Source of the DNA: Amyelois transitella | Taxonomy: Eukaryota; Arthropoda; Insecta; Lepidoptera; Pyralidae | NCBI RefSeq assembly: GCF_032362555.1 | Contig: NC_083505.1 | Span: forward strand, 1,203,001 to 1,267,000 | Length of the DNA: 64,000 nt | Direction of reading: 5' to 3' | In this document: in pieces, positions 31,600 through 43,899 of the stretch | Layout: the number at the start of each line of letters is the position of its first letter | How positions within the stretch are numbered: the first letter of the stretch is position 1 | Position numbers and translations under genes: made by a program | The notes under the pieces: model-generated | What the model was told of the DNA's origin: nothing | Seen by the model: only the letters and a program-made list of their open reading frames with translations | Database searches by the model: none

Positions 31600-31860
31600 T
31601 GCGAACAATATATATTGTAACAAAACACACTTTTTATTTTAAATTCTACTTACTTTAGGCTAGTTACGGATCACTTTTTTAATTTATAAATGAAGTTAAT
31701 TAGTTAATAAAATTTCAGTTACAAACAAAAATAAATCACAACCCCAACGTAGCATGATGCTAATAGGGCGCCATTTTGGTTTCGCTGACGTTCTTATTTT
31801 ACCAACATTGACTTATGTCAATTTTACAAAAACTTCAGGCCGCCTATACATTTAGGCAAA
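31600..31860 (-). promoter_or_regulatory. Probable CWC22 promoter region
   Basis: This stretch lies immediately upstream of the CWC22 start. It contains gggcgccattttgg at about 31767-31780, which fits the core GCCATTTT/GCCAT of Pho/YY1 sites often found at insect housekeeping promoters. No gene is seen on the other strand here. Placement is inferred from position and motif only. Confidence 0.35.
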
Positions 31861-32644
31861 TAAAATCAGAAACACATACATGCATGTCTCAAATTCAAAC
31901 TTTTATTTGCATAATATGAGTACAACTCTCTTGCTCAATGTAGAACACATTGTTTTCTTAAAAACCTTCATGAATATTTCTCATTTATAATCTTTCCCTC
32001 TTATCTTCGCGTGTTCCCAGTTGAACCATATGCCACCATGCTTAAAGACCTTCGATCTGCCTATATTCCTTAATTATAATAACCCATTCCTTCTTGTTTA
32101 ATTTATTTTCATCACCGCATTACATCCTCATTACAATCTTCAATGATCTTCAATCAACTTGGGGCGAAGATACACATTTTTTTATGTATGTTTGTAGTCC
32201 ATTAACTTTCGTAACGCTAATCTGATTTTGATGAAATTGGAAAGGTCCAGCTTCCATTACATGCAAATACTTACCTACCTAAAGTTAATCAAGGGAAAGT
32301 AACCAAGTTTTCTTTATTCTAAGTTCCTGTTATATTTTTTCCTTGATGTACTTGTAAATATATAAATAAGGCTTATAAAATTGTGATTCAATGGGTCTGT
32401 CACTACCAGAACCTCAAATCAATCATTATGAAAGACATAAGTAGTTACGTCTGAACGTCAACTGTTGGTTCTGTTTACCCGTAAGGGATAAAAACGTACC
32501 AACAAAGAAAGGACATAGACAAAAATTTCGACAGCCTCTTGCGATAAATCTGGCTATAAGTAAACGTTCTAAGTTTGCCTTTTCATTGGTGTCGTATTTA
32601 TAAAAAATAAAATTATATAAAAGGTATAGAGGGAATCTGAAGTA

Positions 32645-35600
32645 AAACAGAAAACTATTATATTTATTACTTTATTCATTAGGTACGACAATGAAACTAC
32701 AAAAGTTGCCTGCACTCCAAACAGCATTTCTCATATACCTCACAAACTGAAGCACATTAATTATAATAATCACGTAAAATAAAAAAAAATAAAAAAAATT
32801 CAATTACACCATTAGAATTACGCAAAAATTACTAAAACAATATGAATAACATTTCTGAAAGCATCGCTATACATGATTTGTCTCAATTGTGAAAATCTAA
32901 GGCTACACAATACCCAAGGCAAATTGGTCAGAGTTCTCTCCCAAGAAAAGCTTACAATTATTCTGCTTACTCATAGCATTAGTACCGTAAGCGACCAGCC
33001 CCAGCAGTATGGCATGCGCGACGCCATTTTAACGCGAGAAAACCTATCGCTTTTTTATACCTACTTTGTCCTGAAACAGTATTTTAAAGGTATGTTAACA
33101 GTTTTTCGCGCGATAAAATGGTGTCGCTCGTGCCATGACGGGGGCAGCATGCGACGTGTGTCGCGACGCGCCAAGCTTTACATATCTCCTAAACATTATA
33201 TACAATTATTTGCTCAGTCGCAGCATTAACCTTCGCATTTACTCTTTTTTTTTTGGGCAAAAACGTGTTAGTGATAAACAATTATCTATATCCCTTCTCA
33301 TGTATTGATGAGAGAGATATCAGTGTTGCCAAATTAGCATTTCGACAAATTTAGCGCATTTTTGACCTCATCAGCGCCAGCGCAAGTTCGTTATTTTTAG
33401 TAACTTAACGCTATTTGTAATGACTTAGCGCCTTCTCGTCGGACAAAAATGACAGCACTGCTTTACACACAAGTAAAATCAGAAATTGAGCCAGACTTAG
33501 GTATCTTTCGTTATGATACAGATTGTGTATAGAGATTAATATAGAGATTAACGCAATCTATATGGAGAAAAACAACGGGACAATCTGCGACTGAGCCTTA
33601 TTATCTTTGACGTTAAAACAGACGCTAAATGAATGGCAAAAATATACTATAAAATACAGGGTACTCTCACTTGCGAGCGCCATATAATTTGTGCCTAACC
33701 GAACGATCGATACGATACATATATCACTAGAGCAAAAACATCACAGAAGCGGTTTGTGTCCAACACACCATTCCCGCGGCCCGGCGCCTTCGCCCACTAC
33801 GTTTAAAAAAATATAAAACCCTATCAAGGCAGTATTATTGATATCCAAGGGCCGATCACGAAATACGAGGCACTTCCGATGTTTATGATCGTCCGTTTTT
33901 TAAATTTGAATTGAGAATCCGAACAGCGGATGTTTAAAATCTCTTTCTATGGGACAGTGAGAGATTATACAATAAAATGTGCTGAACAGTATAAGAAAAA
34001 ATATTATCAATTCATCTTTATTATGAATTTATAATGAAATATACCAAACATTTAGAATTCCGCTGTTCCTCAATTAACATTTTGTGTTTAAAAAATATAT
34101 GAATTGAACGTCGTAGACTTGCGACCGCCGAGCAAGCATCCACCAGACGAGCAGCCACATCGACCCGCGACACAGTCTCAAACCGAAACTAATTCATAAA
34201 TATATTACATTCATTAATAAATGGACAGTCAGCAACGGCGATTCATTGATACGAACGTGAGAGAAACTTAAATTTAGATTATACTCCCCTAAAATACTGA
34301 TGCGTACGATAAACATTAAAAATAATGATATAAGACTATAACTATCGATAAGGTTCCACTTCACCCCGACGAGCCAACCCTATCCGCTCGCATCGTTTTA
34401 TTTTGCCGCGGGTTCCGTTGTTCAGCCTTTGAGCTAGCTTGAAAAAAATAACAGGCTAAAATTCCACGATAAGTACAGAACCCCGTGAATGGTTAGCTTT
34501 TAGCAGCTCAAAGTCGAACTGTGATTGATTATACTGTTCTAAAGTTAAAATTAAAAATGAACTGCTAAAAACTGACCATAGATAGTGAGATCTTTTTTTT
34601 TATAAAGTAGGCCTTATTTTAAAACGTGTCAACATCGTAGTTATGTATCGGCGAAAATAAAATTCGAATTTAGAATGGAGTCGTAAGCGTGATTTACGAG
34701 GGAAATATTGTGGTTTAATTTACAGATCTATTTTCATCACAATCGGATTAAAACGTTATTAAAATTTAAAGAGGATGCTGCTGTGTATTTGTCACAATAT
34801 TACCGCTTTACGAATCCGCCATATCCGCTTTGAAGAACGTATGCATTCTCTGATCATTTCACTGACAATACAAATATTTCTTAATGCAACAACAAATACT
34901 TCTTTCTGAATATGAGTTGGTGATCATCATATTATGAAAACGCAGGTATGCATAGTCCCTCAAAGTCCAGATAAACAACCGATACAAATTCACTACTGGA
35001 CCAGCCAATCCTTAATACTATATCAATTTTATACGATACAAACAATTCTGACTAATCTAGCCTCCATCAATTTCGAACTAAGATAAAAACTACCATCTCT
35101 ATAGTTACAAGTGATAATTACATTTCAAGCTATTTTCATATCAAAATTCATTATGTAATGGTAACCCGATCGTAATGGCGGTAATTATAGCGCGATATCT
35201 CAGAAGCGGAGCCATCAATCAACCAATCAGATTACAGCATTCTAGACCTATTAACCTGATTGGTCAATTTTCAAATTGTCTTAGTCCTCTTCCAAGGAAA
35301 CGCCCACTCAAACTAAATAAATATAACTGGTTTGAAATAAACCCGCCAATATTTTTAATTAGGTGCGCCGCCATTTTTGATCCCTTTATATCATTCAAAT
35401 AGCACTGTTTGTATCGTAAAATAATTTTAATATTTCTTAGATGCATTTGAATCGATGCCTTTACGGAAATTTCGTGCGACGCAGATGAAATGATTAGCCC
35501 GCGCCATCTCACACACACAGTTTGTATTTATGATATATAACGCTTATAATATTTAAAATAACAAATTAAATTTTAAAAAGTCGTGTCGGTTTTTTTATCA

Positions 35601-36217
35601 ATTGGCAATTGCTTGTTTTGAGAACTGTTACCTATGACAATTTCTGCATGGAATAAAGATATAATTTACAATAACTTCTTTTATCCTTAAACATTTTCAA
35701 TGATTAAAATTTTCTCACAATCCACAGACTGAAAAAAACCATATAGTCTTCACAATAAAAGCATAACAAATTCAATATTATTTTCAGAGCGCGCATAAGT
35801 ATTTCTTGTCCCGCGAACCACACTCTATGTAGGTATTTAAAATTCGCTTCTTATAAAACCCGAACCTTTAAAGAAATTATATGTCAATTCGAACTGTTAA
35901 TAAATTCGAATTCGCTATGCCTTCCTTTTGACAACACTGGTTTTAATCACTTGTCTTGCAGACATGCCATTGTTAGTTATAAGTAAAAAAAAATAAAGCT
36001 GAGTACACACCTGGCCAACGAGAGTTCCTTTACCTCTCTAAATTGGCTTATAGGTTCATCAAATCAATCAAAATCAAATGCAACCGGACACCATTCGTTT
36101 GGCCTCGTTGTATTACAAAGACAGCTTTAGTTTTTATTCTCAAGTACACATATTTATTTTATGTATGTTATCAATTTGTTATGTGTGTGTGTGTGTGGGC
36201 GTGTTGTGTGTGTGTGC
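32645..36217 (-). other. Probable long stathmin 3' UTR, no coding sequence seen
   Basis: Nearly 3.6 kb downstream of the stathmin stop contains no SINE copies and no recognisable coding exon, unlike the surrounding introns. Minus-strand AATAAA-type signals occur around 32660-32680, and a (TG)n run lies next to the stop at about 36183-36215. A long 3' UTR is the simplest reading, by inference only. 31860-32640 holds an unclassified AT-rich stretch. Confidence 0.35.
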
Positions 36218-39200
36218 CTAGGCGGTGGTGACGGCGTCGTGTTCGGCGCGTGCGCTCTTGTTCTGCCGCACCAGCTCCGCACGTCGCTCCTGAGGGATTA
36301 AATGTAATCATTAATGGAAATATGAAATCATTACTTACTTGGAGTCAAACCAGTGAAAACCGAAGCTTCGTTTTTAAAAAAAATATAAGACCCTTTATTG
36401 ACGGTCTTATTTTTAAGTGAGCCTATATACCTATTTTAAGTATAACATTTCTACCCCCATTAGTTTGAATAATTAGAAAAAAGTCTACAAACGGCCTTCG
36501 CACGTGAAGTTTAAATTCAAATTAAAAACTTTTATTCATTATTATGGTACATTTCAACATCATAAATAACTTAAACTTTACCAAACCGTCGCTTCCAGAG
36601 CGTCAGTGCAGAAGAAGCTGTAACCAACTGCACTGCAGCATTTTTTCTACAAAAACTACAAACCTCTTTTTATCAAAGTGTACACAAACCTCCTTCTTGA
36701 CGAAGTCTAGTTTCTTCTGTATCTCCTTCTCCCTGTTCTGCTCGGCGGTCAGTAACTTGGTCTCAATCTCTTTGGAGATCTCCTCGACTTTGGCGGTGAC
36801 GGTGGAACGGGCTTCCTCGCGCTTATCGTTCTAACATCGAGAAAGATGAATGGTAAAATAATAAAAAAATTGAAATGATCCATGCTACATAAATGGTGTT
36901 ATACTCGCTTTTTTAACGGTTTAAAGTTTATCATTGACCAGAGGATGCCCCATGCGTCTCCGCCCGCGTTAACAATAAAATTACATAATTCCCATTCCCG
37001 CGGGAATTTTGGGAAATCCTCTCTTAGTGCACCCCTAGACCACATAAAGAACCTACACGCCTAATTGCAAGTCTCTAGACCCAGCGGTTTGGGCTGTGCG
37101 CTGATATGTCAGTCAGTCATTTACTTTTTTCTTTAATAAATTTAGATGGAAGATAATTATTAATAAAGACCTGTAATTGGCTCTTAAATGTTTAATATTA
37201 AAGCTAATAATTGTAACATTCGCTGTTGGTCATCCAAATATATAAAATAAAATAAAAACAGTTTACTTTTTTCAAACTTGTACGTGAATCAGGTTTTTTT
37301 TTTAATAAAGTTTAAAAAACGAGGATATCAGTAAACAAAATACAATGAAACAATTACACACAACTAAAATCATGAGACTTAAAAATACCAAAATCATGGT
37401 AGATACGTAACTAATTAATTGATCAAATATAAATTATGAATGTAAAATAATGAAGTAGGTAATAAAAATATGGATGAAAAATTAATGCGATACGTCAAAT
37501 AATTTTTAGATTCAAGTCAAATAAAAGTATTTATACATGAGATGTATACTTACACACATAGATGCGTGGTCTCAAATCTATACACCATTCGAATTTCAAA
37601 CGATTCAAGCGGTTGCAGCGCTGCTTCATTTGAACATAGCATACCATAGTGTACCAATGAAGCGTATAGCGCTGGAGAGTAAACTTATAAAGCGGTCGAA
37701 GTTGCGCGTCAATTTAGAATTTAGCTATCTGTCGGCCTGCTGCAGCTTGTCCTGGATGTCTCCAGCTGCTGGAAACGGTCGCTGACCAAGCTGTACAGCT
37801 GTAGAGGTACACTCACATAGCTGCGCAGTTTCTGTTTCTGCTCGGCCTCGATCATCAAGCGGCGATCATCGACCTACTGCAGCTTGTCCTGGATGTCTCC
37901 AGCTGCTGGAAACGCTCGTGGTCGCTGTCCAAGTTGTACAGCTGTAGAGGTACACTCACATAGCTGCGCAGCTTCTGTTTCTGCTCGGCCTCGATCATCA
38001 AGCGGCGCTCGGCCGCCTGCTGCAGCTTGTCCTGGATGGCGCTTTCGAGCTGCTGGAAGCGCTCGTGGTTCCCTGCTCGCACTTTACGGACTTGCTCCTC
38101 CTGGAAAAAGAAATGGATTTAAGGCTGGTTTCAGATTGGTGAGACTCACCGTTGACTTGCGCGTTTAGAAAATTTATTAGCATCATTTATTCGAATAACT
38201 AATAATAATAGGTCATAAACGGATCTTGCAATATGCAATTCACCTTGGGGCAAAAATACCTTTTATTAAGCAAGTAGGTATTTTTGTAACTTGATAACTT
38301 TTGGTCTGATTTTAATTAAATTTGGTATATACATAGGAAAGATTACTTCAAGTTCCTTAGGTATCGATCGGTAAATAAAAGAAAAATGATCATGTAAAAT
38401 TATACGACTGTAGTACACATGTTTTTCACTAGATGGCGCTGAAAATAATCGTGGCATTTACGTTCATAAGTCACGGCTAAATCTTAATCAATTCTAGCAA
38501 AAGAGACTCTGTCACAGCAAAAATAGGAAGGTTCCCATTTAGTCCTATATCTAACTGGTGGAAACCTTCAAAGGTAATAGAACTCACATGCTCGCGAAGG
38601 CGCTCCAACATCTTCTTGATGTTCTCGTCGCGTTTATCCGCGGCGGTGGTCATCTTGTCCTCGATCGCCTTGTACACCTCCGCTGTCTGCTGCTCGAGAG
38701 TCAACCTGGAAGGTCAAAACTAAACCTTAATTATGTCCAAAGCTGAGGAGAGGCATATGTCCAAAGTAATAGACAAACGGATGAATAATAGACAAATCGG
38801 TGATACAACTAAATTTTCAAACAAAAAAATAAAGCAATGTATAAAATTACGTAAACCTCGTGAAAACCAATTGACTTTCGCCAGCGAGCATGTCTTGTCT
38901 CCTGCTCTGACCCTACAGATGACAGTCTTAGGCCCGAGATATAAACACTAGCATACTCGTAACGGATATATAACCTCCTTCCAAATGGTCCTTCATCCGC
39001 GCCATCACCTCGTTGATGCCTCACGCTTCACTTCATGGATCTCCATCTTGGTATCGGAGACCTTCCCATCTTTTGCCATACACTCCTCAAGAACCAATAC
39101 ATCAGCCTATCACAGTTAAATGTGCTACGCCAATAACAGCGAATGTATTAATTTCTGCAAATTGCTGTTCATCAGGCAGAACACCCAGCCTGGCGGAGGA

Positions 39201-40022
39201 TTTTCCCTATGCGGCGGTTGAGACAGAAACATCGCGCCCGCTAAAATTTAAACCTATACACAGCTCTTTATTATTACCTGGTCTTCTCCACTCCTTCCAA
39301 ATGGTCCTTCAGCCGCGCCTTCAGCTCGTTGATATACGCCTCACGCTTTTCCTCATGGATCTCCATCTTGGCATCAAGTGCTTCCTTGGTGGTCGATATG
39401 AAGTTGTTTGTCTGCTCGCTGCGGATGCGAGACGCTTCCTCGATCTTCGCCATTTTAGACGCGATCGCCGCCATCTTGCTGGCTTCCAAGCTCTGTAAGT
39501 AACGAAAATGTAGCCTATAATGTCAATTAAACGTTTAAAAATCAGAGGAAATCTCCTGTCTGCGTTCTTTATGTACTTATGTGGCCACACCATACCGTTG
39601 TGGCGACGTCTTAAAACGCCACAATAGGTAAATCCAAATCTAGATATCATCATATCACTGATATGATTTGATTTGGAGTAATCCACAAGTTAATGCACCT
39701 AGCCTGGCAGATAAACTTCCCTTTAGCAAGGTGGAGAATGGTAAACACCGAACCTTCTTTTGCCACATTTATGGCACATCATTCCTTCTTATTATTTTAT
39801 ACAGTGTTATATAATAACAGCTTCAAGAAAAGATTCAATCATAAAGGTAACTTACGCGTCTCCTCTCTTCAGCAGCCTTCAGTTTCTCCTGGATCTCCTC
39901 AACAGACGGCGTCTTCTCGGGAGAGTCAGCGCGGCGAGGCACTGGCACGCCCACTGGCTCGGCGAGGATCACCTCGTACGCAAGACCGCCTTTCGACATC
40001 TCCTGGCAGCGGATTTCAGTGG
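36218..40022 (-). CDS. stai: Stathmin, tubulin-binding phosphoprotein (6 confirmed exons)
   Basis: Stathmins bind tubulin dimers and regulate microtubule growth. Minus-strand exons 39856-40022, 39278-39492, 38588-38705, 37960-38100, 36690-36830 and 36218-36289 join in frame. They encode EIRCQEMSKGGLAYEVILAEP, then SVEEIQEKLKAAEERRR, then long charged helices (SLEASKMAAIASK; LEQQTAEVYKAIEDK; GNHERFQQLESAIQDKLQQ; NDKREEARSTVTAK; ERRAELVRQNKSARAEHD) ending in VTTA. The L-AEP motif with EE-IQ-KL-AAEERR is the stathmin-domain start, and the repeated helices are the tubulin-binding repeats. The first of these exons starts in phase 1 and needs an upstream exon. Two introns carry partial copies of neighbouring exons. 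Confidence 0.93.
36544..36689. other. Stathmin intron segment, no separate gene
   Basis: The stretch between the two last stathmin exons (36290-36689) contains no repeats I recognise and no supported exon on either strand. The donor following the exon at 36690 is GTTTGT, a non-ideal but acceptable site. Confidence 0.4.
37004..37125 (+). mobile_element. Dispersed retroposon 3' end, AGTC tail
   Basis: cattcccgcgggaattttgg through tctctagacccagcggtttg to gatatgtcagtcagtc. The same sequence recurs at 60650-60755. Confidence 0.6.
37736..37959 (-). repeat. Two partial copies of the stathmin GNHERF exon with donor site
   Basis: Downstream of the real exon (37960-38100), about 140-bp units repeat the end of that exon, its GTGAGT donor and the first part of the intron. 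Copied donors lie near 37815, and copied exon text (cttgtcctgg...ctgctggaaacg) lies near 37746 and 37883. The copies carry changes, including an in-frame TAG in the first copy, so they cannot encode the domain. Confidence 0.85.
38975..39062 (-). repeat. Degraded partial copy of the upstream stathmin exon 39278-39492
   Basis: The sequence ccttccaaatggtccttcat followed by cgcgccatcacctcgttgat matches the text of the real exon near 39291-39335 with substitutions and small deletions. It continues through the tggatctccatcttgg segment. It lies about 300 bases downstream, in the intron. No intact frame or donor remains. Confidence 0.75.
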
Positions 40023-40651
40023 CTGTCAACAAAGACTCCTTTATACAACCTGTTTATGCGGTTAAAGGAGACATTTTTTGGGTCTAATGCGGATTGTTTA
40101 GCGTTTATTGATGAAACGCATATTATTTAATGAGTTTTTCTCATCTCACACACACTACCATCAGCAGTGGGCTTATGTATACAAAAATAACTTCTTTGGA
40201 TCAGCTTACTCTCCAGGATCGTTAACATGAGTCTACTCCCTTTAATCGCCGGGAGGAAATGATACAAAAATTATAATACCAAAGGCAAAATACCTCTTGT
40301 CCTTGTCGAGTAAACCATCAGTAATCGACGTCTAGGTTATGTGCGATCGCTCTACGGCACTTTTCTCAAGATCAAGAATGGAAAGCCAGCTTACGCGAAC
40401 CCTTTGGCCCTATTTTATATGGAAATCTCGAAAATTCGAAAATGTTTTTTCTATAGTTGCTTGATACGCATTTAGTATTTTGACATTTGATTAAATGATT
40501 GATGTTTTCAAATTTAAGGAATTTTTATTATTTTAATATTTGACATTTGAAAACATGGAGATTGGAACTAAAGAGATGGTTTCAACGTAAACTTTTCTTT
40601 AGTTGAATGAGTTTATGTTGAAGAGAATTTAAGAATAAGAAATTCCTGTAC

Positions 40652-40758
40652 CGTTGCGCCTTGTCCTTCAGACGAAGCGCGTTAATTTTATTTAGTTTTG
40701 AGATCTCTGCGTCCTGGAAGGCAACCGGTCGATACTGTATCCTTGGCGGTCCGGTCAT
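40652..40758 (-). CDS. stai: Probable stathmin N-terminal exon
   Basis: The exon reads MTGPPRIQYRPVAFQDAEIS and continues to KLNKINALRLKDKAQ before a GTACAG donor at 40651. The DAEISKLNKINALRLKDKAQ segment resembles the region just before the stathmin domain in longer isoforms. An internal acceptor-like ttccag just before DAEIS offers a second possible exon start. An in-frame stop lies upstream of the ATG region. The exon ends with two bases left over, while the next recognised stathmin exon needs one base left over, so an unseen exon must lie between them or this belongs to another isoform. Length of the 5' end is uncertain. Confidence 0.6.
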
Positions 40759-40999
40759 AACGTCACCGAGCAAACTCTTTTGCGACGTTATTTGAGATTC
40801 AATGTAAATCTTCCATTTTCATTTCTTTAAAATATTGTTTACTCACTGGAATTTGGATAGGTAATATAATACAGGTGCATATTTATAAATTTCCATGATT
40901 GTGACGAGGACTCGAAGCAGAAACTAGAACTAGTTTAAAAATGAACTTGGTTAGGTTCATAATTTTTTTGTTACAGGTAACACTGGGAAAAATCCCCAA

Positions 41000-42860
41000 A
41001 AACCAACAAATTGGTGAAAATGACAGTTCCATTTTGTTCACAAACCAAAAGAGGTGAATTCCGACCCCTGAATTGAACTGTTTTCACTACTTATTTTCTG
41101 CTACATTCTAACCCAACCTACTTATTTTAGCAATTGTTTGAAAAGATAAACTTGAAACTCTTTGTGTTGTAACACGACGAATACTAAGTACGATAACCCT
41201 AATCTGAATCACAGCTTATTTACGTGGTCGAGCCATTTTGTACCGTACTTAACTCTACACAAACTTGTGCTTCAGACCGTATCTCCATGAGCCATCATAA
41301 TTATCTCGGAGCCCGGCCACACATCGCTGTCGACACGGCACTAAAGCCACATACTAATTAACACCCGCTTATGATCGCACTTAAGCATAAATTAACCCCC
41401 CAGACACCATTTAGGGTGTTTTAGGTGACGGAATTCAAAAAATGCAGAGGGCCCCAAACTTGTCAAGGTCGGTCGTTAAACTCATGTTAAACTCCTGGGT
41501 CCCGGAAGGAATTCGCCATTGTTTAATTATTAGGGGGTTAAGGGTGGGGTGATCCCGCCCGCTGACTCATACCTCGGATATTGCACTCGCTACTACGCAC
41601 CAGCGTATTTGCAGAGAATGAGTAAGTTGACTCTTGTTTGTCGTTGAAAACCTATTTTCAGTTGATAGCCAAGTAGTTAAGTTAATACCGCGGACTTTGA
41701 TTATTACGGATTTTGAAATACATATCGATTTTGATGCAAATGAGTGCAGGCATCGTAACTATTGTTTGATGATGATAATATTTACAAAATATTAAAATAG
41801 ACTACATTTATAAAATTTAATGAAATGACAGAGATAAGTAAATGGCCTTTTGTCGATATTTAGTCTTGCATTGTAATTTTTTTAGGTTTGGTAGTTTATT
41901 ATTTTTGTTTTATCAAAGGTGAAGAAAGCGCTAAGGAACTTTAATCACAGATGAAAGAAAGCAACTATTACAAAGCTTTTCTCATATTCATAAGTTCATA
42001 ATGCAAAATTATGAATCGATTAAATACGATTATAAAGCGAGCTTCGGCATTTAGGGCAAGGTTGCTTTTATAAGAACTAGTTCTTTTGTCTGCAGTCTGT
42101 ATTTAATTTGGTAGGGTATTGTCATATTTTCAAGGATATTCCCTAATATTATAAATGAACATTGAACCTCCATGTATCGACAAGTTCAAAATACAAAAGG
42201 CAGGTCTAACAGACATTTCGTTTCTGTATTCCGAATCGAAATAATTCTGATTTGAGAGAGGCTCTCTTATCTTTGTGAATGTTCTCAGTTATGCCTCTCA
42301 TCTTCGCTTCATTTCAAAGCCCGGGATCTTCTTTTTCAGGATAACCCGGGATACGTATTTCTCTCTTTCGGCAATTTTACATTTGAGTCTTTTATTTTAT
42401 ATCATTTCTGGCAACGTCAATTTTGTTTGTGAATGTAATAAATTTATACAAACCACTTGACCTTTTCTGTAGAATTTCCGTTATGTATTTAGCCGGCGTT
42501 AAGAACAACACTTTCATGTCTGTTCAAACATCGCGTCCTCTATTGTTTTCTGGTTTTGTCATCTACATCTTAATAAACAAAGATGGCGTGTATTCAGATG
42601 TGCACACATTTTCACGGAAACAGAAATCCAGCGGCCTCTTAACCCGCTTCTACACAAAAGAAAAGATGTTCGTGTTCGTATATGGGAAGACTGACGTGCG
42701 ATATCTCAACATCTGGGTCAATGCAAAATAATGATCCTTCGGGCACGATACGCCCGCATTTCTAGGATATAACGAGCGACGCATTTTATGTACTTTGAAG
42801 ATAAAGAATTTAATGTTGATTAAAATACTGGTCAAATTATTTTTTTTAACAAGCGACTTA
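41000..42860. other. Stathmin upstream region, no gene recognised
   Basis: Repeat-free. 41280-41600 is richer in GC than its surroundings and may be regulatory. No exon is supported on either strand before the candidate at 42862. Confidence 0.35.
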
Positions 42861-42861
42861 C

Positions 42862-42939
42862 TTATAAATTTGACCTTCTTGGGTTGCTTCGTCCTAGGTT
42901 TTCCCACTGGTTTCTTCACCGGTGCCGACCGCCGATGCG
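42862..42939 (-). CDS. Candidate cassette exon, phase 1-1, lysine/proline-rich
   Basis: A 78-base stretch on the minus strand is bounded by tttttgtttag at its upstream side and GTAAGT at 42861. Only one frame is open, encoding HRRSAPVKKPVGKPRTKQPK and then KVKFI. The exon is phase 1 at both ends. It would join in frame to the stathmin exon ending at 40022, giving a basic N-terminal extension. No family is recognised. It could be an alternative stathmin exon or part of another gene. Confidence 0.4.
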
Positions 42940-43561
42940 CTAAACAAAAATTGGGACGTCAGCGGAGTCAGGGTGGTGACACCGCCACCTTCTTGAAATC
43001 AAACCCTTATGTGTTGCCTGATTTATCATTCAGAAATAAAAATTGATATGATGGCATAAAAGCACTCAAGACGCGACCATTATGCTACTAGATTGTCAAA
43101 ATATACTTTCCTCTACGAACTAACACCAATTTTGTGATGCATCAGTTCTAATATCAATTAATCTAAAAATATGCTTGCGTTACAATATCATCCAAGTAAA
43201 CAAATTAGTGAAAATGCTATATACTCTACGTGACAATGCCAAGAATTATTCTTAACAACTAAAAAAAAATCTTTCATGTACAGGAAAGGTAACTTAGAAA
43301 ATACAGCCAAAACCACGAGGGGCACGACCCAAACATCATTAGACGCGCGCCCAACGTCAATACCATTGCGAATCGAAAACCGATTAGGTACGACCGGCCA
43401 ATTTGGGTCGTCCAATATTTATTTAAAGTCTTTGAAACAGACTAATGAATCGGGAATCGATGCTAGCCACCACCTAAAAGTATCGATTTCATATCGATGA
43501 TGTGGGGAGTAATTGTGGAGTAGACATTGATAAACATCGACAACATAGGAAACATTATTTT

Positions 43562-43852
43562 TATATACGGTAGAAATTACACAGAATGTGTTAGCCTCGA
43601 ATTTAGATCGAAACTTGTGTTACGAGATACTAACCCAACGATACTATATTTTATAATAAATACTTACATAGTAATAATAATAATTACATAAATGCCTACC
43701 CCTCCGGGAAAGAGGCTTGATTTTATGTATGTACTTACATAGATTAACATCCAAAATCGTTTCCTATCATTCCCTGGCCAGGATTCGAACCCGGGACCTC
43801 CGTTGTCACAGACAAGCGTAGGTACTACCACTGCGCCACAGAGACCGTCAAC
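43562..43852 (-). mobile_element. tRNA-derived SINE containing a 60-bp LINE insertion
   Basis: Inverted full-length copy from atacggtagaaattacacag to the head ccactgcgccacagagaccg. It is interrupted at 43672-43731 by a LINE tail. Confidence 0.8.
43672..43731 (+). mobile_element. 60-bp 5'-truncated LINE insertion with 11-bp duplication
   Basis: The insert holds gcctacccctccgggaaaga then ggcttgattttatgtatg, the extreme 3' end of the LINE seen at 11310-11434. It is flanked by the exact 11-bp repeat tacttacatag (43661-43671 and 43732-43742). Confidence 0.88.
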
Positions 43853-43899
43853 ATTTGATTCGTAATCGTTCCGCGACCAAAATAGAAACATATTTCGGT

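Noticed and set aside
36183-36215. Telomeric or Z-DNA type repeat
   Set aside because: It is an ordinary short (TG)n microsatellite just after the stathmin stop codon.
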